Below are positions 1 to 5,258 of a stretch of 5,270 bases of DNA, in pieces. The DNA comes from Phycisphaerales bacterium (lineage in GTDB: Bacteria > Planctomycetota > Phycisphaerae > Phycisphaerales > UBA1924). Every line of letters starts with the position of its first letter. Within the stretch, counting starts at the first letter, position 1. The notes under the pieces are model-generated. The model saw only the letters and a list, made by a program, of their open reading frames with translations. It made no database searches and was not told where the DNA came from. The stretch lies in assembly GCA_007124345.1 (NCBI GenBank), contig SLFH01000205.1:1-5270 (forward strand). The letters run 5' to 3'. The position numbers and the translations under genes were made by a program.

Positions 1-5
1 AACCT

Positions 6-25
6 GCCCGGAGAATCCTACGGGC
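6..25 (-). terminator. Possible weak hairpin terminator downstream of exbD
   Basis: Read on the minus strand, a GCCCG/CGGGC stem with two further A-T/G-C pairs inside and a four-base loop begins about 12 bases after the exbD stop codon. A U-tract is nearly absent (only GGTT before the window edge), so this may be a chance hairpin in GC-rich DNA or a spacer ahead of another minus-strand gene lying outside the window. Confidence 0.2.
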
Positions 26-37
26 GTCGAAGGAGGA

Positions 38-520
38 TCAACCCGGGCCGGGGTCGGGCTGTTCCGGGCGATCTGCGCGTGGGCGGCCTGGGCTGGGCCG
101 ATCGGCGCCGGGGGGCTCTTCGGGGCGGCCGATGAAGGAGAACTCGGTGATGCCCTCGGCCGAGAGGCGGTCGAGCAGGCGGAGCAGGTCGCCGGTCCTG
201 CCGCCCTCGTCGGTGGCGATGAACAGGGGCATGTCGTCGCGGCCCTCGCGGAGGGCGCGGATGCGTTCGGCGACGGCGCCGGGCTCGACGGGCTCGGCGT
301 TGAGGAAGAGGCGGCCCGAGGCGTCCAGGAGGAGGGTGATCGTCTCGGGGCTGCCCGAGCGTTCGCCGGCGCCGAGGACGGGCAGGTCGATCCGCAGCAG
401 GTTGACCCGCTCCATCAGCACGAGGCTGAAGACGAAGAAGGTCAGCAGGAGGAAGACGACATCGATGAGGGGCGTCAGCTCCAGGCGCGGCTCGGTGCTG
501 GTGCGTCGGATGCGGCGCAT
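38..520 (-). CDS. exbD: ExbD/TolR-family biopolymer transport protein
   Basis: Likely 160-residue inner-membrane protein of the ExbD/TolR family, which with an ExbB/TolQ-type partner uses the proton gradient to drive outer-membrane transport or envelope processes. A short basic N-terminus (RRIRR) precedes one membrane helix at about residues 15-37, starting L-T-P-L-I-D-V-V-F. Asp20 matches the family's essential membrane aspartate. A periplasmic domain follows (about 40-131) with the usual 'LLLDASGRLFLN' strand, and then a Pro/Arg/Asp-rich tail (132-160) that looks disordered and is longer than in classical ExbD. An upstream start at 556 is in frame, but the start at 520 is preferred because AAGGA lies 8 bases before it and the conserved region begins right after. 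No exbB homologue is in the window; the gene upstream is a glycosyltransferase 46 bases away, so co-transcription with it is possible. Family assignment is firm; the transported substrate is unknown. Confidence 0.9.
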   Translation of the reverse strand: MRRIRRTSTEPRLELTPLIDVVFLLLTFFVFSLVLMERVNLLRIDLPVLGAGERSGSPETITLLLDASGRLFLNAEPVEPGAVAERIRALREGRDDMPLFIATDEGGRTGDLLRLLDRLSAEGITEFSFIGRPEEPPGADRPSPGRPRADRPEQPDPGPG

Positions 521-528
521 GAGCTGGA

Positions 529-533
529 TCCTT
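529..533 (-). promoter_or_regulatory. Shine-Dalgarno site of exbD
   Basis: On the minus strand AAGGA lies 8 bases upstream of the ATG at 520. It decides between that start and the in-frame ATG at 556, which would add 12 non-conserved residues. Confidence 0.6.
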
Positions 534-566
534 GGCGCGGGGCGTGGGCCCAGCACCAGGCGGGCC

Positions 567-1790
567 TCAGCGGGGCTCGATCAGGTAGCTGCGCCCGCCC
601 CACTTCACCGGGCGGCCGGACTCCAGATCGTCGGCCGCCTCGAAGAGCAGCCGGCCGAGCAGCCAGTTGGCGATCGGGTTCAGCGGCACGCTCCAGAGCG
701 GGAAGCCGCCCCGCCGGTAGATGTACCCCATGGCGACCAGCCAGACGCCCAGCCCAAGGGCGCACAGGCCTCCGGCGATCCAGCGCGCGAACTCCGGCGC
801 GGAGGTCGGGATGATCGAGAGCAGCACACCGGCGAACGCGCAGGTGGGCAGGACGGTCCCGACCCATCGGACGCGCCACGCGTATCGCTGGAGGCGGGAG
901 AGCTTTCGTTTGGCGCAGTCGATGTAGATGCGCTTCCAGCCGGTTCGGAAGGCGTCCCAGCAGTCGTACATGCGGACGCGGAGCATGCGGTCGCTCATGA
1001 AGATGCCGACGCGGAGGTCCAGGTCGGCCGCGAGACGGGCGAGGGCCATGTCTTCGAGCATCGCTTCGCTGACGGCCTCGTGCCCACCGAGTTGCTCGTA
1101 GGCGTCGCGGGTGAAGAGCATGAACTGGCCGTTGGCGAAGGCTCTGCGGTGCACGCCTGACCCGTTCGCCCGCAGGATGGGGTACTGGTAGAGCAGCTCG
1201 ACGCCGCAGGCGGGCTGGACGATCTTTTCGAACCACGAGCGAGCGCTGAGGTCCGAGACATAGCTGAGCATGTCGAGCTCGCGGTCGCGGACGAGCGCGC
1301 AGGAGGCGGCGACGAGTTCGGGATCGAAGACGGTGTCGGCGTCGGCGCAAATGAGGTGCGAGGCGTTCTTGGCGGCGTCGGACGCGTTGAAGGCGGTCCA
1401 TACGGCGTTGACCTTGCCCGCCCAGCCCTCGGGGCACTCTGTGATCTCGATGATCTCGAAGCGGTCGTCGCCCATGGTCAGTTCGCGGGCGATCTTGAGG
1501 GTGTCGTCGGTGCAGCGGTCCAAGGCGAGCACGAAGCGGACGGTGGGGTGGGTTTGCTGGCGGAGGGAAGCGATCAGCTCGCCGATGACGCCGGCCTCGT
1601 TGTGGGCGGGGATGATGACGCAGACGGGCTCGGTGCAGGGCCTCTGGCGGGCGGAGGCCGCCCCGTCGCGGGCGGAGGGCAGGGCCTTCAGCGAGCGGTG
1701 GATGCGGGCCAGCCCGACGCTCCAGTAGACCAGCAGCACGATGGCATGGGCGGCGAGCAGGGCGAGCGCGATGGTCCAGAGGATCTGCAT
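567..1790 (-). CDS. Membrane-anchored family 2 glycosyltransferase
   Basis: A 407-residue GT-A-fold glycosyltransferase (family GT2) that should transfer a sugar from a nucleotide-sugar donor on the cytoplasmic face of the membrane. It has an N-terminal membrane helix (about 1-25) and the GT2 start 'VIIPAHNE' (58-65). Next come a G-W-x-G-K motif (122-126) and the DxD-type metal/donor site 'CADADT' (148-153). 'GQFMLF' (221-226) precedes the catalytic-base E-D pair in 'LEDMALA' (245-251), and a GWKR segment lies at 284-287. Two C-terminal membrane helices follow (about 309-327 and 337-356). This order, with P-E-G-W-x-G-K and C-terminal helices, resembles the hopanoid-associated HpnB and carotenoid-glycosyltransferase-like branch of GT2, but no hopanoid or carotenoid genes are nearby, so the acceptor is unknown. 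The reading frame stays open far upstream, into nnrE on the opposite strand. The ATG at 1790 is chosen because the hydrophobic anchor starts there and nothing conserved lies before it. It has no strong Shine-Dalgarno sequence. Confidence 0.9.
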   Translation of the reverse strand: MQILWTIALALLAAHAIVLLVYWSVGLARIHRSLKALPSARDGAASARQRPCTEPVCVIIPAHNEAGVIGELIASLRQQTHPTVRFVLALDRCTDDTLKIARELTMGDDRFEIIEITECPEGWAGKVNAVWTAFNASDAAKNASHLICADADTVFDPELVAASCALVRDRELDMLSYVSDLSARSWFEKIVQPACGVELLYQYPILRANGSGVHRRAFANGQFMLFTRDAYEQLGGHEAVSEAMLEDMALARLAADLDLRVGIFMSDRMLRVRMYDCWDAFRTGWKRIYIDCAKRKLSRLQRYAWRVRWVGTVLPTCAFAGVLLSIIPTSAPEFARWIAGGLCALGLGVWLVAMGYIYRRGGFPLWSVPLNPIANWLLGRLLFEAADDLESGRPVKWGGRSYLIEPR

Positions 1791-1835
1791 CAAAGCTCGG
1801 ACTGTAGACCGACGCAGGACCCCTACACTCGTCTG
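1791..1835. promoter_or_regulatory. Compact divergent promoter region (glycosyltransferase / nnrE)
   Basis: These 45 bases must hold the promoters of both diverging genes unless those lie inside the coding regions. For nnrE, TACACT (1824-1829) resembles a sigma-70 -10 box ending 6 bases before the ATG at 1836. For the glycosyltransferase, TACAGT on the minus strand (1806-1801) ends 10 bases before its ATG at 1790. I see no good -35 box for either. If real, the transcripts would have almost no 5' leader. The hexamers each match TATAAT at four of six positions, so chance is a serious alternative. Confidence 0.35.
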
Positions 1836-2594
1836 ATGAGCCCCGGAAGCCGCAGAACCCGTCCCGATGGCGTCGAGAGCGTGCCCGCGTTGTCGCGTGA
1901 GTCTTGCCGCGAGCTCGACCGGCTGGCCGAGGAACGCTACGGGCTGATCGGTCTGGTGCTGATGGAAAACGCGGGGCGTTCGCTGGCGGAGGCGACACTG
2001 CCGCGGGCGGGGTCGAGACCGAAGGTGCTCGTGGTCGCGGGGCCGGGGTCCAACGGTGGCGACGGGTTCGTCGCGGCACGCCACATCGCCAACGCGGGGG
2101 TCCGGGTGGGCGTGGTGACGCTGGGCGGGCCCGCGGAGGGATCGGACGCGGGAGTGAATCTGCGGGCAATCGAGGCGATGAGGCTGCCGCTCGCGGACGG
2201 CTCGGGCGGGGCGTCGCAGGCGATCGAGCGGGTGGTCAAGCGTCTGGGCGGGTGCTCGTGCGTGATCGACGCGGTCTTCGGGACGGGGCTGAGCCGTGCC
2301 CCGGAGGGAGCGATGGCCGAGGCGATCCGGACGATCGTGCTCCTGGGCGACCGCGGGGCGGAGGTTGTCTCGGCGGATGTGCCCTCGGGCCTGGACGCCG
2401 ACACGGGCGAGGCGTTGGGGGATTGCGTGCGTGCGGATCTGACGGTGAGCTTCGCCTGCCGCAAAATAGGCTTTCAAAGCCCAAGTGCCTTTGCGTACCT
2501 TGGTGAAGTAGTGATCGGGGAGATCGGCGCACCCGCGGCTCTGGCGGAGGAGCTGGCCCGGGAGGCGGCCCCGGTCGAGAACGGGGGATCGTGA
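1836..2594 (+). CDS. nnrE: NAD(P)H-hydrate epimerase (YjeF N-terminal domain)
   Basis: A 252-residue enzyme that should interconvert the R and S forms of hydrated NAD(P)H (NAD(P)HX), so that an ATP/ADP-dependent dehydratase (NnrD) can restore the cofactor; cytoplasmic metabolite repair. Signature motifs of the YjeF_N family appear in order: M-E-N-A-G (43-47), G-P-G-S-N-G-G-D-G-F-V-A-A-R-H (69-83), D-A-V-F-G-T-G-L (145-152, with the conserved Asp145) and D-V-P-S-G-L-D-A-D-T-G (181-191), followed by A-D-L-T-V-S-F and the conserved Lys210. The usual G-N-N is G-S-N here. The length fits the epimerase domain alone; there is no fused dehydratase domain as in many bacterial Nnr proteins. The ATG at 1836 lies about 18 residues before the first conserved helix. 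No Shine-Dalgarno sequence sits at a normal distance (AGGA is 16 bases away), so a leaderless start or the downstream GTG around codon 16 cannot be excluded. It is the first gene of the plus-strand run; its TGA overlaps the next ATG by one base. Confidence 0.92.
   Translation: MSPGSRRTRPDGVESVPALSRESCRELDRLAEERYGLIGLVLMENAGRSLAEATLPRAGSRPKVLVVAGPGSNGGDGFVAARHIANAGVRVGVVTLGGPAEGSDAGVNLRAIEAMRLPLADGSGGASQAIERVVKRLGGCSCVIDAVFGTGLSRAPEGAMAEAIRTIVLLGDRGAEVVSADVPSGLDADTGEALGDCVRADLTVSFACRKIGFQSPSAFAYLGEVVIGEIGAPAALAEELAREAAPVENGGS
2469..2481. repeat. Perfect 6-bp inverted repeat inside nnrE
   Basis: GGCTTT-C-AAAGCC is a perfect inverted repeat with a one-base centre, within an AT-richer patch (about 2462-2513) of the otherwise GC-rich nnrE. 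As RNA the one-base loop is too tight for the full stem, so it is better read as a DNA palindrome that could bind a protein dimer, or as chance. Confidence 0.4.
2583..2588 (+). promoter_or_regulatory. Shine-Dalgarno site of the DUF151 gene
   Basis: GGGGGA, inside the last codons of nnrE, lies 5 bases before the ATG at 2594 but only 2 bases before the in-frame GTG at 2591. The spacing favours the ATG. Confidence 0.55.
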
Positions 2595-3034
2595 TGGCGG
2601 TACGGATGGAGCTTGCGAGGATCCTGATCCGTGAGCTGACGGATTACCAGCTCATCGAGCTGCGCGAGGTGCTCGACGAGACCGAGGACGACGACGGGAC
2701 GCCCGCCGAGGCGCGGACCTTCCCGATCGTGATCGGTCTGCCCGAGGCGCAGGCAATCGAGCGTCGGCTCAAAGGCGTGCCCATCAAGCGTCCTCAGACG
2801 CACGACCTGCTCGCCAGCATCGTCGACGAGCTGGGCGGGACGCTGCAGTCGATCACCATCACCGACTTGGCCGACCACACCTTCTTTGCGACTTTGGACA
2901 TCCGTCGCGCTGACGGCGAGCTTCTGCACATCGACTCTCGCCCGAGCGATGCGATCGCGATCGGGGTCGCCGGGCAGGTGCCGATCTTTGTCAACGAGCA
3001 TGTGCTCGAGGCCGCGACGCGCGATGAACTCTGA
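2594..3034 (+). CDS. Bifunctional nuclease (BFN) / DUF151 domain protein
   Basis: A 146-residue protein that is essentially one DUF151/BFN domain. Family landmarks are visible: 'PIVIGLPEAQAIE' (44-56), the R-P-Q-T-H-D-L-L segment (66-73), 'TFFATLDI' (96-103), the hallmark S-R-P-S-D-A-I-A-I-G-V (115-125) and 'PIFVNE' (130-135). Members of the family have been reported to have DNase and RNase activity (the plant BFN-domain proteins and related bacterial proteins), but the biological role in bacteria is poorly defined and no classical nuclease metal-site motif is obvious to me. An acidic patch, E-T-E-D-D-D (29-34), lies in the N-terminal region. No signal peptide or membrane segment, so cytoplasmic. 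Starting at the ATG rather than the GTG three bases earlier gives TGATG overlap with nnrE and correct Shine-Dalgarno spacing. Its last 11 bases overlap truD, so translation of all three genes is probably coupled. Confidence 0.88.
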   Translation: MAVRMELARILIRELTDYQLIELREVLDETEDDDGTPAEARTFPIVIGLPEAQAIERRLKGVPIKRPQTHDLLASIVDELGGTLQSITITDLADHTFFATLDIRRADGELLHIDSRPSDAIAIGVAGQVPIFVNEHVLEAATRDEL

Positions 3035-4349
3035 GGCAGGCACAGGGCACAACCGACCCCACGACACCGACCCGCGTGTGCGCCCAGCGGTCTACCTCTC
3101 CGATGACATCCCGGGCATTGGGGGCGAGATCAAGCAACGGCCCGAGGACTTTTTGGTCGAGGAGATCCCCGCGTACCAGCCGTCCGGCGAGGGCGAGCAC
3201 ATCTTCATGTTCATCGAGAAGCGCTCGCTCTCGACCTTAGAGCTCGTCGCGATCCTCGCCGAGCACTTCGGGGTGGCCAAGACGGCCGTGGGCGTCGCCG
3301 GGCTGAAAGACAAGCACGCGATCACGCGTCAGGTCGTCAGCGTGCACACGCCGGGGCAGAACGTCAGCGATTTCCCGATGCTCACCGACGAGCGGATCGG
3401 CGTGCTGTGGGCGGACCAGCACACCAACAAGCTGCGCCGTGGGCATCTGATCGGCAACCGGTTCTCGATCCGCGTGCGAGGCGTCTCGCCTACAAAGGTC
3501 CGCGAGACATACGCGGTGCTGAACAAGCTCGAGAGGCTGGGCGTGCCCAACCGGCTGGGCGAGCAGCGTTTCGGGTACCTGGGCAACAACCACCTGATCG
3601 GGCGCGCTATCGTGCTCGGCGAGCACAAGGCGGCGCTGGACCTGATGCTCGGCCCGGGCGATCTGGAAGATTCGCGCCAGGAGGCCTCGCGTCTGGCGTA
3701 CACCGAGGGCGATTACGGGCGTGCGCTCTCGAAGATGCCTCGTCATCTGGCCGCCGAGTGCGCAGCGTTGCGCGTGCTGTCGCGGGGCGGGACGCCCCAG
3801 CGTGCGGTCAAGGCGATCGGTCGGACCGTCACCGAGTTTTACCTCACCGCGATGCAGTCGGCTGTGTTCAACGCGGTGCTCGACGAGCGGCTGCTCGCGG
3901 GCACGCTGGCGGAACTCGGCGAGGGGGACATCGCCTTTAAGCACGACAACGGGGCGTGCTTCATGGTCGACAGCGAGACCGCGGCGGACCCGGAGACGCC
4001 GCGTCGGGCCGCGGCGCTGGAGATCAGCCCCTCGGGCCCGATGTGGGGGCCGAAGATGATGCGTGCCTCGGGCGAGATCGACAAGGCCGAGGTCACGGCG
4101 CTGGACCGCTTCGGCCTGAGCGTCGAGGCGGTGACCGAGCCGGCGGAGAAGATCCGAACGAGCTTCGAAGGCGTGCGTCGCCCGCTGCGCGTGCCGGTGA
4201 AGGACACGGATGTGGAGGGCGGGGTCGACGAGGTCGGGCCGTATGTGCGCGTCGCGTTCACGCTGCCGCGCGGGGCCTTCGCGACGGTGGTCATGCGCGA
4301 GATCATGAAGCCCGAGCTGACGGGCGGTCCGATGACCGACAAGGACTGA
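3024..4349 (+). CDS. truD: tRNA pseudouridine(13) synthase TruD
   Basis: A 441-residue member of the TruD family, which converts uridine 13 in the D-arm of tRNA (tRNA-Glu in E. coli) to pseudouridine. Family motifs: 'IKQRPEDFLVEEIP' (36-49), the catalytic loop G-L-K-D-K-H-A-I-T-R-Q (93-103) with Asp96 as expected nucleophile, 'KLRRGHLIGNRF' (136-147), R-F-G-Y-L-G-N-N (182-189), S-G-P-M-W-G (337-342) and the C-terminal 'LPRGAFATVVMRE' (414-426). The insert between the two R-F-G and G-P-x-x-G motifs corresponds to the TRUD domain; total length is somewhat longer than E. coli TruD (about 350) and nearer to longer bacterial forms. All key residues are present, so it is probably active. The ATG at 3024 overlaps the previous gene by 11 bases with GAGG 12 bases upstream (long spacing). 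A GTG near codon 19 is a possible alternative start, since the first ~20 residues are not conserved. Confidence 0.96.
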   Translation: MNSEAGTGHNRPHDTDPRVRPAVYLSDDIPGIGGEIKQRPEDFLVEEIPAYQPSGEGEHIFMFIEKRSLSTLELVAILAEHFGVAKTAVGVAGLKDKHAITRQVVSVHTPGQNVSDFPMLTDERIGVLWADQHTNKLRRGHLIGNRFSIRVRGVSPTKVRETYAVLNKLERLGVPNRLGEQRFGYLGNNHLIGRAIVLGEHKAALDLMLGPGDLEDSRQEASRLAYTEGDYGRALSKMPRHLAAECAALRVLSRGGTPQRAVKAIGRTVTEFYLTAMQSAVFNAVLDERLLAGTLAELGEGDIAFKHDNGACFMVDSETAADPETPRRAAALEISPSGPMWGPKMMRASGEIDKAEVTALDRFGLSVEAVTEPAEKIRTSFEGVRRPLRVPVKDTDVEGGVDEVGPYVRVAFTLPRGAFATVVMREIMKPELTGGPMTDKD

Positions 4350-4353
4350 GCAC

Positions 4354-4359
4354 GGAGGG
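4354..4359 (+). promoter_or_regulatory. Shine-Dalgarno site of the HAD hydrolase gene
   Basis: GGAGGG lies in the 14-base gap after truD, 4 bases before the ATG at 4364. It is the strongest ribosome binding site in the window and fixes the start; the open frame upstream, inside truD, is a shadow. Confidence 0.7.
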
Positions 4360-4363
4360 CGAC

Positions 4364-5029
4364 ATGTCCGAGCACGAACCGATACGCCTGGTCTGTTTCG
4401 ACTGGGGCGGGGTGATCCTGAAGATCTGCCGCAGCTTCGCGGAGGGGTGCGCCGCGGCGGGCCTGCCCGTCCGCGCCGATGTGCAGGACACAGTGCTCGC
4501 CCAGCACCGGCGAAAGGTCGCGTGGCGGTACCAACGCGGTGAGATCTCGTGCGAGGAGTACTTCAAGCTCGCCTCGGAGCAGACCGACGGGCTCTACTCG
4601 CCCGACGAGGTCCGCCTGATCCACGACGCGTGGCTGCTTGAGGAGTACCCAGGCGTGGGCGAAGTCGTCGATCGGCTGGCCGCGACGCCGGGGATCCAGA
4701 CGGGGCTGCTGAGCAACACCAACCCCCGCCACTGGCTGCGTCGCCTGCCCGGGGGCGTCGACGGCCTCCCCCACTTCCCGACGATCGAGAAACTCGCCCA
4801 CCGGCACGCGAGCCACCTCTTGGGCGAGGCGAAGCCCGACGAAGCGGTGTACCGAAAGTTCGAGCGAGAGAGCGGGTTCGACGCGCCGTCGATCCTGTTC
4901 TTTGACGACCTGGAAGACAACATCAACGCGGCGAGGAAGGCGGGCTGGAACGCCGTGCTGATCGATCATGCGGGCGATACCGCGGCGCAGATCGAGGCGG
5001 CGCTGCGCCGGCTGCGGGTGTGGGGCTGA
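4364..5029 (+). CDS. YihX-like HAD-superfamily hydrolase
   Basis: A 221-residue cytoplasmic HAD hydrolase, subfamily IA. Motif I is 'CFDWGGVI' (11-18) with nucleophile Asp13; the usual second Asp two residues later is Gly15. The helical cap (about 20-95) includes Y-Q-R-G-E-I-S (56-62). Motif II is L-L-S-N-T-N (115-120) with Ser117, motif III Lys157 in 'GEAKPDE', and motif IV 'ILFFDDLEDN' (177-186) with Asp181/Asp182. The D-x-G motif I, R-G-E-I-S, S-N-T-N and F-F-D-D-x-x-D-N together match what I recall of E. coli YihX, an alpha-D-glucose-1-phosphate phosphatase, so sugar-phosphate phosphatase activity is the best guess; substrate is not determined by sequence and the gene is therefore left unnamed. 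It is the last gene of the plus-strand run, 14 bases after truD, and could be made from the same transcript. No link to tRNA modification is known to me. Confidence 0.88.
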   Translation: MSEHEPIRLVCFDWGGVILKICRSFAEGCAAAGLPVRADVQDTVLAQHRRKVAWRYQRGEISCEEYFKLASEQTDGLYSPDEVRLIHDAWLLEEYPGVGEVVDRLAATPGIQTGLLSNTNPRHWLRRLPGGVDGLPHFPTIEKLAHRHASHLLGEAKPDEAVYRKFERESGFDAPSILFFDDLEDNINAARKAGWNAVLIDHAGDTAAQIEAALRRLRVWG

Positions 5030-5030
5030 A

Positions 5031-5045
5031 CGCCTTGGTCAGGCG
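5031..5045 (+). terminator. Possible weak hairpin after the HAD gene
   Basis: CGCCT-TGGTC-AGGCG begins two bases after the HAD stop codon: a 5-bp stem with a 5-base loop. There is no T-run after it, so it would not be a classical intrinsic terminator. A second small stem, TTGGC-CGACCT-GCCAA (5057-5072), follows. Either may simply protect the 3' end or be chance. Confidence 0.25.
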
Positions 5046-5114
5046 GCGGTGCGGTGTTGGCCGACCTGCCAATTGAGCCCTGTCAACCATCAACTGCTTC
5101 CCGATCCGCCGATT

Positions 5115-5230
5115 TCGCCCCGGAGGGGCGATGGGTTGTAGCCGCGGGTGGAGCTGGCCGACGCGCAGCGTCGGACAAGCGCAACCCGTGGATAGCGAAA
5201 GACGAAACACTTCGCCCTGAAGGGGCGAAG
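5115..5230 (+). repeat. Structured REP-like intergenic repeat element
   Basis: Three hairpins in series. First, TCGCCCC-GGA-GGGGCGA (5115-5131), 7-bp stem. Second, a long bipartite hairpin (5142-5191): CCGCGGGT pairs with ACCCGTGG (one G-T pair), then GCT/AGC, then CCGACGC-GCA-GCGTCGG (5158-5174). Third, CTTCGCCC-TGAAG-GGGCGAAG (5210-5230), similar in sequence to the first. GTAG (5138-5141) sits directly at the 5' foot of the central hairpin, as in REP elements recognised by TnpA-REP (RAYT) transposases. The paired stems tolerate a G-T pair, which fits selection for structure. I believe similar sequences recur in planctomycete genomes, often misannotated as small proteins, but this is recollection; only one copy is inside the window, so its repeated nature is inferred. 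Confidence 0.6.
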
Positions 5231-5258
5231 GAAGACCCAGACTCGATCGCGGGCTTCC
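5230..5258 (+). other. Additional hairpin downstream of the repeat element
   Basis: GGAAG (5230-5234) pairs with CTTCC (5254-5258) and CCC (5236-5238) with GGG (5251-5253), leaving one bulged A and a 12-base loop. An overlapping alternative pairs CGAAGG (5226-5231) with CCTTCG (5265-5270). It may be part of the same repeat or the start of a second unit cut by the window end. No coding region is seen anywhere in 5030-5270. Confidence 0.35.

Noticed and set aside
547..566. GGCCC/GGGCC hairpin in the glycosyltransferase-exbD gap
   Set aside because: Five-bp stem with a 10-base loop and no T-run; expected by chance in GC-rich DNA, not enough to call a terminator or attenuator.
132..1160. Long plus-strand open frame of 342 codons opposite exbD and the glycosyltransferase
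   Set aside because: It is antisense to two clearly recognisable genes, is rich in Arg/Ser/Pro/Ala low-complexity sequence and shows no domain; typical shadow of GC-rich coding DNA.
475..2169. Minus-strand open frame of 564 codons
   Set aside because: Out-of-frame shadow of the glycosyltransferase and antisense of nnrE; Arg/Pro-rich with no recognisable motif.
1791..2477. N-terminal extension of the glycosyltransferase frame antisense to nnrE
   Set aside because: The frame is open by chance opposite nnrE; the extension is Arg/His/Pro-rich, lacks motifs, and the protein's natural membrane anchor begins at the ATG at 1790.
3839..4969. Minus-strand open frame of 376 codons opposite truD and the HAD gene
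   Set aside because: Antisense of two well-identified genes; no family motif and composition typical of antisense frames.
5058..5086. Perfect TTGACA on the minus strand (5086-5081) as a -35 box
   Set aside because: At the 17-base spacing the sequence is CGGCCA, not a -10 box, and the only gene in that direction nearby is on the opposite strand.
4923..5210. Minus-strand 95-codon open frame crossing the HAD 3' end and the repeat element
   Set aside because: Most of it translates the hairpin repeat and part is antisense to the HAD gene; no Shine-Dalgarno sequence noted and it looks like the spurious small proteins such repeats yield.
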